Source: Comamonadaceae bacterium G21597-S1
Lineage (GTDB): Bacteria > Pseudomonadota > Gammaproteobacteria > Burkholderiales > Burkholderiaceae_C
Direction of reading: 5' to 3'
NCBI GenBank assembly: GCA_027214345.1
Contig: JAPWHR010000001.1
Coordinates: forward strand, 558,001-622,000
DNA: 64,000 nt
Positions 28,872-36,128 of this stretch are shown here, in pieces; position 1 is the stretch's first letter, and the number at the start of each line of letters is the position of its first letter. Position numbers and translations under genes: made by a program. The notes below the pieces were generated by a model that ran no database searches, was not told where the DNA came from, and saw only the letters and a program-made list of their open reading frames with translations.

Positions 28872-29903
28872 TCACTCCGACAGCAAGGCCCGCCGCCGGT
28901 GGCCGGCGCGTCCGGTGACGGAGGTCGCATGCCACAAGGCATGGATGATGGCCTGTTCGGTGCTGTCGGCGGCGGCCTGGAACAGGTCGTCGAGCAAGGC
29001 GTCGTGCAGCATCGCCAATGCCGGCATCGGGCGCAGCGGATCCTGCGGGACGGTGTAGGCGGTCGAAAAGGCCACGGCGATGTCGCCGCTTCCGTGGCCG
29101 AACACAGAGCCGGTGCGCGCCAGCCCGGCGCCGGCGCGCAGGGCCAGCCGCCGCAGCTGGCGTGCATCGAGTGGCGCGTCGGTGGCGATCAGCATGATGA
29201 TCGAGCCCTTTTCCGGGCCGTCCGCCGTGGTGTCGGCTTGTTGCGCGGCCAGCCGCGCGCCGATCGGGTCGCCCGCCAGCACCAGCTGCGGCAGTTTGCC
29301 GAAGTTGGCCTGCACCAGCACACCGAGCGTGTGCTCGCGGCCCTGGCGCGCCGGCACCCGGCGCGACGCGGTCCCGATGCCGCCCTTGAGTCCGAAACTC
29401 GACATGCCGCGTCCGGCACCGACCGAGCCTTGTTCCACCGCCTCGCCGGCGCTGGCCAGTGCCTGCAGGTAGTGCTGCTCGGTGATCGCCATGCGCTGGA
29501 TGTCGTTGAGGTAACCGTCGTTGCATTCGAGCACCAGCGGGTTGACGGTGTCGATGCCGCGCCCGGTACGCGGGTTGGTGGTGATGCACTGGCGGATCTG
29601 CGCCATCGCCACCGCTGGCACCGAGAAGGTGTTGGTCAGCGCGATCGGCGTGTCGATCAGTCCGAGCTCCTGCAGCTGCACGAGGCCGGTGCTCTTGCCG
29701 AAGCCGTTGAGCACGACGGCCGCGGCCGGCACCCGGTCGCGGAACGGATCGCCGGCGTGCGGCCGCACCACGGTGACGCCGGTCTGCAGGTCGCCGTCGG
29801 CAAGGGTGCAATGTCCGACCGTGACGCCGGCCACGTCGGTGATGGCGTTGCGTGCGCCCGCGGCGAGCGCGCCGATATGCGGGATGGAGGCGGGCAGGGT
29901 CAT
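28872..29903 (-). CDS. P1 family (DmpA/BapA-type) peptidase
   Basis: A 343-residue N-terminal-nucleophile hydrolase. Members of this family (D-aminopeptidase DmpA, beta-peptidyl aminopeptidase BapA) cut themselves and use the freed serine or threonine. Here the cleavage site is the [13 protein letters not shown] segment near residue 233, with the serine after glycine as nucleophile. The earlier GITDVxGVxVGH pattern is [12 protein letters not shown] near residue 20, and NTFSVPAVA near 90 is also conserved. There is no signal peptide, so it acts in the cytoplasm. A decayed copy of its C-terminus lies 1.5 kb away. Confidence 0.9.
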   Translation of the reverse strand: MTLPASIPHIGALAAGARNAITDVAGVTVGHCTLADGDLQTGVTVVRPHAGDPFRDRVPAAAVVLNGFGKSTGLVQLQELGLIDTPIALTNTFSVPAVAMAQIRQCITTNPRTGRGIDTVNPLVLECNDGYLNDIQRMAITEQHYLQALASAGEAVEQGSVGAGRGMSSFGLKGGIGTASRRVPARQGREHTLGVLVQANFGKLPQLVLAGDPIGARLAAQQADTTADGPEKGSIIMLIATDAPLDARQLRRLALRAGAGLARTGSVFGHGSGDIAVAFSTAYTVPQDPLRPMPALAMLHDALLDDLFQAAADSTEQAIIHALWHATSVTGRAGHRRRALLSE

Positions 29904-29978
29904 GGTGATGCTTGTCGGTGGGCGTCGGGACCGACATTGTCGAACCCGTGGGCGTGCGCGCGGCGGGTCAGACCGGGC

Positions 29979-30017
29979 TTGTATTTATAGAAACACTAGT
30001 TGTTATATTAAGAACAA
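29979..30017 (+). promoter_or_regulatory. Promoter and inverted repeat in front of the Xre-RES toxin-antitoxin pair
   Basis: TTGTAT (29979-29984) and TTATAT (30003-30008) are -35/-10-like at 18-base spacing in a short AT-rich patch. The -10 lies inside the inverted repeat TTGTT-N8-AACAA (30000-30017), a plausible self-repression operator for the antitoxin. Confidence 0.4.
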
Positions 30018-30064
30018 AATGGTATGGTCGACCCCATGGAACACCACAAGCACAGGAGAACGTG

Positions 30065-30460
30065 ATGGTTGCCGTCGTGGAGCGTCAGGCAAACCCGTCG
30101 CAGGATCGCGGCGCGCTGGCCAGGATGGTCATGGCCTTGCTCGACCACTGGAAGCTGAGCACCGAGGACCAGGCGGCGTTGCTGGGCATCGCCCCGGGCA
30201 ACCGGGCCGCGTTGACGCGGTATCGCAAGGGCGAACCCATCGGAACCAGCCGGGACCAGCTCGAGCGGGTGGGCCACCTGCTGGCCATTCACAAGAACCT
30301 GCGCCTGCTGTTCCCGCAGAACCGGGATCTGGCGTACCGGTGGATGAGCACGCGCAACAAGGCCTTCGACAACCTGACCCCGGTCGACGTGGTCAAGGAC
30401 TGGGGATTCGCCGGACTGCTGATGGTGCGCGCCTACCTGGACCGCGCGCGTGGCGCCTGA
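30065..30460 (+). CDS. Antitoxin of the Xre/MbcA/ParS type
   Basis: A 131-residue antitoxin. The N-terminal Xre-like HTH covers about residues 15-70 ([26 protein letters not shown]). The C-terminal toxin-binding domain covers about 75-131, with the family pattern [16 protein letters not shown] followed by [17 protein letters not shown]. It binds and blocks the RES toxin encoded next and probably represses its own promoter. The ATG at 30065 follows AGGAGA; the GTG three bases earlier is too close to it. Eight bases separate it from the toxin gene. Confidence 0.88.
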   Translation: MVAVVERQANPSQDRGALARMVMALLDHWKLSTEDQAALLGIAPGNRAALTRYRKGEPIGTSRDQLERVGHLLAIHKNLRLLFPQNRDLAYRWMSTRNKAFDNLTPVDVVKDWGFAGLLMVRAYLDRARGA

Positions 30461-30468
30461 GGCCGTCG

Positions 30469-31203
30469 ATGGCGCAGCAGCACCGACCCATGGATGACCT
30501 GTTTTCGCACCTGACCCTGGCGGACGTGCACCAGGACGTGATCCGCAACATCGTCTCGATCCGGGAGTCGCAGGATCTGTTCGACGACCTGAGCGACCGC
30601 CCGGACGAATGGGCGTTGGCGCAGCAGGTGGAAGACCAGGTCCGGCCGCCGCCGTATCGTTCGGGGACACCGGTGATCCACCGCCCGTTCGAGGATGCCC
30701 AGTGGTTCAATGCGATCGCCTGGCCGTTCCAGCACTGGCGCGCCAGCCGCTTCTCGGATGGATCGTTCGGCGTCTGGTACGGCAGCGATAGGGCCGAGAC
30801 GACGGTCTACGAAACCGCCTATCACTGGTACGCCTGGTTCCTGCGCGATGCGGGCTTCGAGAACGAGCCGGTGGTGGGGGAGCGCAAGTTGTACACCGTG
30901 GCCTGCGATGCGGCCCTGCTCGATTGTCGGCCGCTGGTGAAGCGGTACGCCGATCTGCTGCACAAGACGGATTACCGCTACGCGCAATCGGTCGGCGCCC
31001 GGATCCATCGGGAGGGGCATCCGGGCCTGGTCGTACCGTCCGTGCGGTATGCGCGGGGCGAGAACCATGTGGTGATGAATCCGGCGGTGTTGTCCAACCC
31101 GCGTTTCCATTGCCAGCTGACCTACCGGGTTGAGGGGCCGAGCATCGTCGTCGAAAAGACCCCCGGCAGGACCTGGATGCGCATCGAGACGGCCGCGCTG
31201 TAG
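30469..31203 (+). CDS. RES-domain toxin (NAD-degrading)
   Basis: A 244-residue toxin of the RES family, whose studied members (MbcT, Res) deplete NAD+ by phosphorolysis or hydrolysis. The domain-defining Arg, Tyr and Glu appear in [15 protein letters not shown] and VYETAYHW near residues 95-125. The late Ser lies in [14 protein letters not shown] near residue 190. The N-terminal 60 residues are an extra helical part. I take the ATG at 30469; another at 30490 would shorten it by seven residues. It forms an operon with the Xre antitoxin. Confidence 0.88.
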   Translation: MAQQHRPMDDLFSHLTLADVHQDVIRNIVSIRESQDLFDDLSDRPDEWALAQQVEDQVRPPPYRSGTPVIHRPFEDAQWFNAIAWPFQHWRASRFSDGSFGVWYGSDRAETTVYETAYHWYAWFLRDAGFENEPVVGERKLYTVACDAALLDCRPLVKRYADLLHKTDYRYAQSVGARIHREGHPGLVVPSVRYARGENHVVMNPAVLSNPRFHCQLTYRVEGPSIVVEKTPGRTWMRIETAAL

Positions 31204-31256
31204 CCGTTTCCGGGGCATCGAGACGGGACGTTTGTCGTGCCGCCAGGATCGGAATA

Positions 31257-31276
31257 TACTGGTCATGCATACAGTA
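31257..31276 (+). promoter_or_regulatory. LexA box (SOS operator) of imuA-imuB
   Basis: TACTGGTCATGCATACAGTA matches the palindromic TACTG-N10-CAGTA consensus in all ten outer bases. It overlaps a good sigma-70 promoter: TTGTCG (31232-31237), 17 bases, TATACT (31255-31260). LexA binding would cover the -10 box. Confidence 0.9.
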
Positions 31277-31298
31277 TTTTTCGTTATTTCCCACCACC

Positions 31299-32180
31299 AT
31301 GTCCTCCCCGGTCCCCGCGTTCGACAACCCCGACATCTGGCGTGCGGCTGCGCTCGCCCGGCCCGCGGGCCGGGCCTTGCCCAGCGGCCATGCCGCACTC
31401 GATGCCGAGCTGCCGGGCGGCGGCTGGCCGGTGGGGGCACTGGTCGAGATCCTGCAGGCCCACAGCGCCCAGAACGAGTGGCGGCTGCTGCTGCCGGCGC
31501 TGGCCGCCTGTGGTACCGGTCCGGTGGTGCTGGTCGGTGCGCCGCACATGCCGTTCGGCCCCGGCCTGTCGGCGCAGAAGCTGGCGCCGGAGCGTCTGTT
31601 GTGGATCCGCGCCGTGGAGCCGGCCGCGCGCATGTGGGCCTGCGAACAGGCCTTGCGCTGCGCCCCGGTCGAGGCGGTGCTGGGCTGGTTGCCGCAGGCC
31701 CGGGCCGACCAGCTGCGGCGCCTGCAGATGGCGGCCAGCGAACACGGCAAGCTGCTGTTCGTGATGCGCCCGGCCCGGGCGCAGAACGAGTCCTCGCCGG
31801 CGGTGTTGCGCCTGCTGGCCCGCTTGCAGCCCGACGGCGACGGCGTGGTGCTCGACATTCTCAAGCGCAAGGGGCCGCCGCTGGAGCAGCCCTTGTTGTT
31901 GCCGGCCCGCGCCGCGCGGCTGGCCGCCTTGCTGGCCTGTGGCGGCGCCGGCGTGCGCCTGCCAGCGGGCGGGATGGCCGCGTCGGTGCCCGGCCAGGAG
32001 CGGCAGGGCGATCCGGTGCAGCCCCTGGCTCCGGCACAAGGCGCCGCCGCGCAGGTCACTCCGATCACGGCCGCGGCCGCCCTGGGGGCCGCGTCCGATG
32101 GTGCTGCGCCCGGTGCCTCGGTCTCCACCCTGATTCCCCGGGCAGGCGATGCACTGGATCGCGTTGCAGCCGCGGCATGA
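31299..32180 (+). CDS. imuA: Translesion synthesis-associated protein ImuA
   Basis: A 293-residue RecA/SulA-like protein of the ImuA-ImuB-DnaE2 mutasome, which lets DNA synthesis pass damage with mutation. The ImuA start LPSGHAALDAELPGGGWPVGALVEIL (residues 28-53, core LDAELPGGGWP) is diagnostic. The Walker A lysine of RecA is lacking in this group, as here. The C-terminal 60 residues are Ala/Gly/Pro-rich and probably disordered. It overlaps imuB by 32 bases and is controlled by a LexA box 23 bases upstream of its ATG. Confidence 0.92.
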   Translation: MSSPVPAFDNPDIWRAAALARPAGRALPSGHAALDAELPGGGWPVGALVEILQAHSAQNEWRLLLPALAACGTGPVVLVGAPHMPFGPGLSAQKLAPERLLWIRAVEPAARMWACEQALRCAPVEAVLGWLPQARADQLRRLQMAASEHGKLLFVMRPARAQNESSPAVLRLLARLQPDGDGVVLDILKRKGPPLEQPLLLPARAARLAALLACGGAGVRLPAGGMAASVPGQERQGDPVQPLAPAQGAAAQVTPITAAAALGAASDGAAPGASVSTLIPRAGDALDRVAAAA

Positions 32181-33741
32181 GGCGGTGTCGCCGCTCGGCA
32201 CGGCAGGTGCGGCGGAGCCGGCGCAAGGTCTGGCCCCGTCCGCCGACCCGCAGACCCTGGCAGACGAACTGCAGGCGCTGGGCTGGTGGGCGCTGCGTTT
32301 CACGCCCCGGGTTGCGCTGCAGGAGCCGGCACAGGCCGTGTTGCTCGAGGTCTCCGCCAGCGAGCGGTTGTTCGGCGGGCGCCGGCCACTGATTGCCCAG
32401 CTGCTCGGCGCGGGGTGTCCGCTGGCACACATCCGGGTGACGCGGGCCCCCAGCGCCTTGCTGGCACTGGCCCGCTTGCAGGTGGAGCCCGCGGCCGGCC
32501 GCGACCCGGACCAGCTGCCGCTGCATACGCTGGCCGACGCGCGGCCCCATCTGGCCACGCTCGAGCGGATCGGTTGCCAGTGCTGGGGTGATCTGCGCGC
32601 CTTGCCGCGGGGTGGTGTGGTGCGGCGTTTCGGCGCGCCGCTGCTCGACGCGCTCGACCGGGCCTACGGTCTCAAGCCCGAGGTCTTTCCCTGGCTGGTG
32701 CTGCCCGAGGTGTTCGACATGCCGCTCGAGCTGCAGGCCCGGGTCGAGGCCGCGCCGGCGCTGCTGTTTGCCGCGCGGCGCCTGCTGGCCCAGCTGCGGG
32801 TCTGGCTGCAGGCGCGGCAGCGTGGTGTGCTGGCGTTCGAGTTGCGCTGGCAGATGGACGCGCGCCGCGACACCGCCAGCGAAGCCGGGCTGGTCGTGCG
32901 CACCGCCGCCGCGACGCTGGACATGGTGCATCTGCAGCGCCTGCTGGCCGAGAACCTGGAACGGGTCACCTTGTCGGCGCCGGTGTTGTACCTGCGCCTG
33001 CGCACGGTCGAGACCGCCGCCTTGTCGGGCGCCACGACCAGCCTGTTGCCGGACGAACAACGCAAGGGCGACGACCTCCTGCAACTGCTCGAACGCCTGG
33101 CCGCCCGGCTGGGACCGGAGCAGGTGCTGCGGAGCGTGGCGCGCGCCGACCACCGGCCCGAACACATGCAGGCCTGGCTGCCGGCCACCGGTGGTGCCGC
33201 CACCCGTCCGGCTACGGGCCGGTCCGCGGGGCCGCCGACCCGTACCGGCGCGTTGGCGGCTGCCGCATCGGCCGGCGCCGGCGGCCGTCGTGGTCGGGCC
33301 AGCGGCAACGAGGGACGCGGCGACAGCAACAGCAACACCATCGGCGACAGCGACAGCGACAGTAACGGCAACGGCAACGGCAACGCGGAGAAGGCGAAGG
33401 CGAGGGCGGCCACGGCGGGAGGCGGTCGCACGCAGCGCGCCCCGGCGCGGTCTGCGCCTTCCGGCTTGTCGGATGCGTTGTATCCCACCTGGCTGCTGGA
33501 CACGCCGCTCAAGCTGGCCGTGCGCCGGGACTGCCCGCTGTACCAGGGCCCGCTGACCCTGCTCGCCGGTCCGCAGCGGATCGAGGCGGCGTGGTGGGAC
33601 GTGATGGCGCTGCGCGACTATTTCCTGGCGCACAGCACGCAGGCAGGCCTGTTGTGGATTTATCGCGAACGCTTGACCGCGCGTCGCATCGGTGGCGACC
33701 AACAGGCCGGGGACTGGTATCTGCACGGGGTGTTCGGATGA
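32149..33741 (+). CDS. imuB: Y-family polymerase-like protein ImuB
   Basis: A 530-residue inactive Y-family polymerase homologue that links the mutasome to the beta clamp. It starts MHWIALQP and has the DNA-binding helix-hairpin region LERIGCQCWGDLRALPRGGVVRRFG near residues 142-167. The C-terminal LYQGPLTLLAGPQRIEAAWWD and RDYFLAHSTQAGLLWIYRER parts are typical. The catalytic acidic residues of Y-family enzymes are not present, as usual in ImuB. An unusual Gly/Ser/Asn/Asp linker (about residues 340-450) sits between the core and C-terminal parts, encoded partly by 6-base repeats at 33321-33390. Confidence 0.92.
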   Translation: MHWIALQPRHEAVSPLGTAGAAEPAQGLAPSADPQTLADELQALGWWALRFTPRVALQEPAQAVLLEVSASERLFGGRRPLIAQLLGAGCPLAHIRVTRAPSALLALARLQVEPAAGRDPDQLPLHTLADARPHLATLERIGCQCWGDLRALPRGGVVRRFGAPLLDALDRAYGLKPEVFPWLVLPEVFDMPLELQARVEAAPALLFAARRLLAQLRVWLQARQRGVLAFELRWQMDARRDTASEAGLVVRTAAATLDMVHLQRLLAENLERVTLSAPVLYLRLRTVETAALSGATTSLLPDEQRKGDDLLQLLERLAARLGPEQVLRSVARADHRPEHMQAWLPATGGAATRPATGRSAGPPTRTGALAAAASAGAGGRRGRASGNEGRGDSNSNTIGDSDSDSNGNGNGNAEKAKARAATAGGGRTQRAPARSAPSGLSDALYPTWLLDTPLKLAVRRDCPLYQGPLTLLAGPQRIEAAWWDVMALRDYFLAHSTQAGLLWIYRERLTARRIGGDQQAGDWYLHGVFG

Positions 33742-33831
33742 GTCGCCGGGTTGTCCCGGTCATGCCATGGCAGCGGTGCGCTGCAGCGCTGCGGCCCGCC
33801 GGGTGTTGTTGGAGGGCACATACCACCGACC

Positions 33832-34010
33832 ATGACGCCGCCGCAGATCGAAACACGCATCCAGTACATCCGGGGCGTGAAGGTCATCATCACACCGACG
33901 TGGCGCGGCTGTACGGAGTGTGGACCAAGGCCCTGAACCCGGCCGGAAGGCGCAACCCCATGCGCTTGCCGGCAGACACGCAGTCCGGATTGACCCGTGG
34001 TGGGACGGAC
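33832..34010 (+). pseudogene. Frameshifted ORF6N-domain gene remnant
   Basis: The frame from the ATG at 33832 reads MTPPQIETRIQYIRGVKVI, a typical ORF6N start. After about 33890 the match moves to another frame: DVARLYGVWTKALNPAGRRN and then PADTQSGLT, as in ORF6N proteins (D-AxLYGV-TKALNQAVKRN...PxDF..QLT). The frameshift and loss of everything beyond about 60 residues show a decayed gene. The intact ORF6N gene at 35292-35879 is a distinct paralogue. Confidence 0.7.
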
Positions 34011-34035
34011 GCAGGCGCGCAAGTCCGACACACCA

Positions 34036-35055
34036 CTAGGGCAGCCAGACATCCTCCACTTCGCGCGGGTCGTTGCACTCGGGGTCGCCGACGCGGCTGT
34101 CGAATTTCACGCAGACCTTCTTGATCCTGCCGCTGCTCGCCTGCAGCAGCAGTTCGAACATGCGTTGATCCTCGCGGGTGGCATCTTCGTCGTGCGGGTC
34201 GTCGAAATGGACAAATACCCGGCATGCCCTGGTGCCGGCATGTACTTCGAAATGGGCCTTGTAGTTGGTGTTGTCGCCTTCCTGCTTCTGTCCGAGGTAG
34301 ACCACCTTGGTCGCGGGGCACATCGTCACCGATGCAAAGATATGCTGCGGGGATGCCTCGGCCGGTTGGGCCTGGATGGTCGGCGCACCGACGTGCCGAA
34401 TGGCCGACGGAAGCCCGGTGCGCGACGCGACGGAGCGTGGCGCACGCTGGCGGCTTGCACCCCCCTGCTGCAGCACGTGAGTCAGCTCATGCGCCAGCAA
34501 GCGTTTTCCGGTCAGGGTCGCTGGTGCGTATTCGCCTCTGGCGAAGACCAGGTCGCGTCCGAGCGCAAAGGCGCGTGCGCCGACCGCATCTGCGGCCGCG
34601 GCGGCGGCTGCATCATGGTGGATACGGACCTGCGAAAAATCGACGCCGAAACGGGGCTCGAAGTAGTCGCGTTCGGCGCGCGGCAGGGTTTGCCCGCCAG
34701 CGCGCAGCGAATCGTTCACCGCGCTTGCGGCCAGCGACCCGGCCGAGCTGCGGCCATCCAGGACCTTGCGCTGGAGCCCGCTCCCGGCCAACGCATGCAG
34801 GTCCGCGTCTTCTTCCTGGCTGCACAACGCACAGGCCCGCTGAATCACCCCCGGCCGTGCGTGCGAGGTGCTCGCAGGCCGACCGGCAAGGCCGGACTCG
34901 GGAATCGACACGACCTGATCTGCGACCCGATCCGCCTCCCGTTCATACGCATCGTATGCCGGTCCCAGCGCAGGTTTGGTCTGCAGGGCGGCAAGCAGGA
35001 TTTGTGCAGCGGGTTGCGCTCGTGCGATCAACGGTGCAAATGACGAGTGGCTCAT
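34036..35055 (-). CDS. DUF4157 (eCIS core domain) protein with unknown C-terminal domain
   Basis: A 339-residue protein of the eCIS-core (DUF4157) family, often linked to contractile injection systems and toxin loading. The N-terminal family pattern YEREADRVADQVV is near residue 37. The core RFGVDFSQVRIHHDAAAAAAADAVGARAFALG lies near 134-165 (quoted cores: FSQVRIH and GARAFALG). The metalloprotease-like HELTH in LLAHELTHVLQQ is near 188. The last 95 residues (from QPAEASPQHIFAS) form a separate domain rich in His and Asp (VFVHFDDPHDEDAT) that I do not recognise. No sheath, tube or baseplate gene is in the window. Confidence 0.85.
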   Translation of the reverse strand: MSHSSFAPLIARAQPAAQILLAALQTKPALGPAYDAYEREADRVADQVVSIPESGLAGRPASTSHARPGVIQRACALCSQEEDADLHALAGSGLQRKVLDGRSSAGSLAASAVNDSLRAGGQTLPRAERDYFEPRFGVDFSQVRIHHDAAAAAAADAVGARAFALGRDLVFARGEYAPATLTGKRLLAHELTHVLQQGGASRQRAPRSVASRTGLPSAIRHVGAPTIQAQPAEASPQHIFASVTMCPATKVVYLGQKQEGDNTNYKAHFEVHAGTRACRVFVHFDDPHDEDATREDQRMFELLLQASSGRIKKVCVKFDSRVGDPECNDPREVEDVWLP

Positions 35056-35291
35056 TGGCAGGCCCTTTTGTCGCGGATCGATTCGGCCCCGGCAGCATCG
35101 GCGGCCATTGTTGTCCGAGTTCAGTATAGGAGGAAGAGGCCGTACGCGCGATGTGCAGTACCCCGGCGGACACCAGGGTCACGCCTTGCCCGCGATGGAT
35201 CGGCATCGAGCCTTTTGCGCTGCGCACGTTATCCGGGCCCAGCTGCGGCAACCGGGCCCGCCTGCCTTCGCTGGCAACGCCGGGGCCGGGG

Positions 35292-35879
35292 TCACGTCTT
35301 TTGTTTCCCCTTGTCCTGAAGCGGTACGAACCCGATAGGCCGTTTGGGTGGGTCGGGAGGAGTCATGAGATCGCGTAGCGCGTCGAACACCTGCTTGAGC
35401 TGAATGCGCGTTTGGTGGCTGAGGGAGTCTTGCTCTATTGCCAGAGCCTCGGTTCTCTGCTCCAGAACATCGAGTCGTTTGGCCAGATTGTGGTGGCTGA
35501 GCGAGAGTTCGCGCAGCTGCACGAAGGCTCGTACCACATAGACCGACACCTCCACGGCCCGCGGACTGCTGAGCACCGTGGCAGCCATGATGGCGCCATG
35601 CTCGGTGAACGCCAGCGGCAGCTTGCGTCGCCCGCCATGACCCGGCGGACTTGAAGTCGCAAATTGCGACTTCAAGCGGGTGAGTTCTTCGCGCGTGAGT
35701 TGAAGGATGAAATCCGCGGGAAATCGCGACCGGTTGCGTCGCACCTGCTCGTTGAGCCGGCGCGTGTCCACGCCATACAGCGCGGCCAGGTCGCTGTCGA
35801 GCAAGACCTTCTGATCCCGCACCACGAAGATGCGATGCGTGATTGCCTCCAGCGCGAGTGATGGTGCTGGCGCGTTCAT
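35292..35879 (-). CDS. ORF6N-domain (KilA-N-related) DNA-binding protein
   Basis: A 195-residue protein with an N-terminal ORF6N domain (about residues 12-95). It reads ITHRIFVVRDQKVLLDSDLAALYGV, then RRLNEQVRRNRSRFPADFILQLTREE, and FTEHGAIMAATVL further on. The C-terminal part is a coiled-coil stretch (LAKRLDVLEQRTEALAIEQDSL core). Such proteins are common on prophages and as moron or anti-repressor-like genes. I take the ATG at 35879; an in-frame ATG at 35927 is possible. It is divergent from dnaE2 and shares the intergenic region with its LexA box. Confidence 0.87.
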   Translation of the reverse strand: MNAPAPSLALEAITHRIFVVRDQKVLLDSDLAALYGVDTRRLNEQVRRNRSRFPADFILQLTREELTRLKSQFATSSPPGHGGRRKLPLAFTEHGAIMAATVLSSPRAVEVSVYVVRAFVQLRELSLSHHNLAKRLDVLEQRTEALAIEQDSLSHQTRIQLKQVFDALRDLMTPPDPPKRPIGFVPLQDKGKQKT

Positions 35880-36050
35880 GATGCGAATCGGACCACCATG
35901 GCTTCCATGGACACGCACGGGCTGCATACGCGTTTGTGCAGGCGCAGTTGGGCATCCGTCGATCGTTCGACCTTCGAGGGCACGTCGTATCTCCTAGGGA
36001 TTTTGCGCTGGTGATGGTTGGGCGGGGGCCTGTATTGGAATTTTCAGGAA

Positions 36051-36070
36051 TACTGTGTTTGCAACCAGTA
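36051..36070 (+). promoter_or_regulatory. LexA box (SOS operator) of dnaE2
   Basis: TACTGTGTTTGCAACCAGTA has perfect TACTG and CAGTA ends with ten bases between. It lies 59 bases before the dnaE2 ATG and between dnaE2 and the divergent ORF6N gene, which it could also affect. Confidence 0.9.
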
Positions 36071-36128
36071 TTCATGCGAAACTATTTCCTGTCAATGCTT
36101 TGCGCTCATCACATGGTTGATGTTCCTC

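Noticed and set aside
33299..33410. Repeat array suspected as a CRISPR or minisatellite
   Set aside because: Units are 6 bases, in frame, and code for a Ser/Asn/Gly/Asp linker of ImuB; there are no spacers.
34943..35251. 102-codon minus-strand frame between the DUF4157 and ORF6N genes
   Set aside because: It overlaps the start of the DUF4157 gene in another frame and has no recognised domain; support is too weak.
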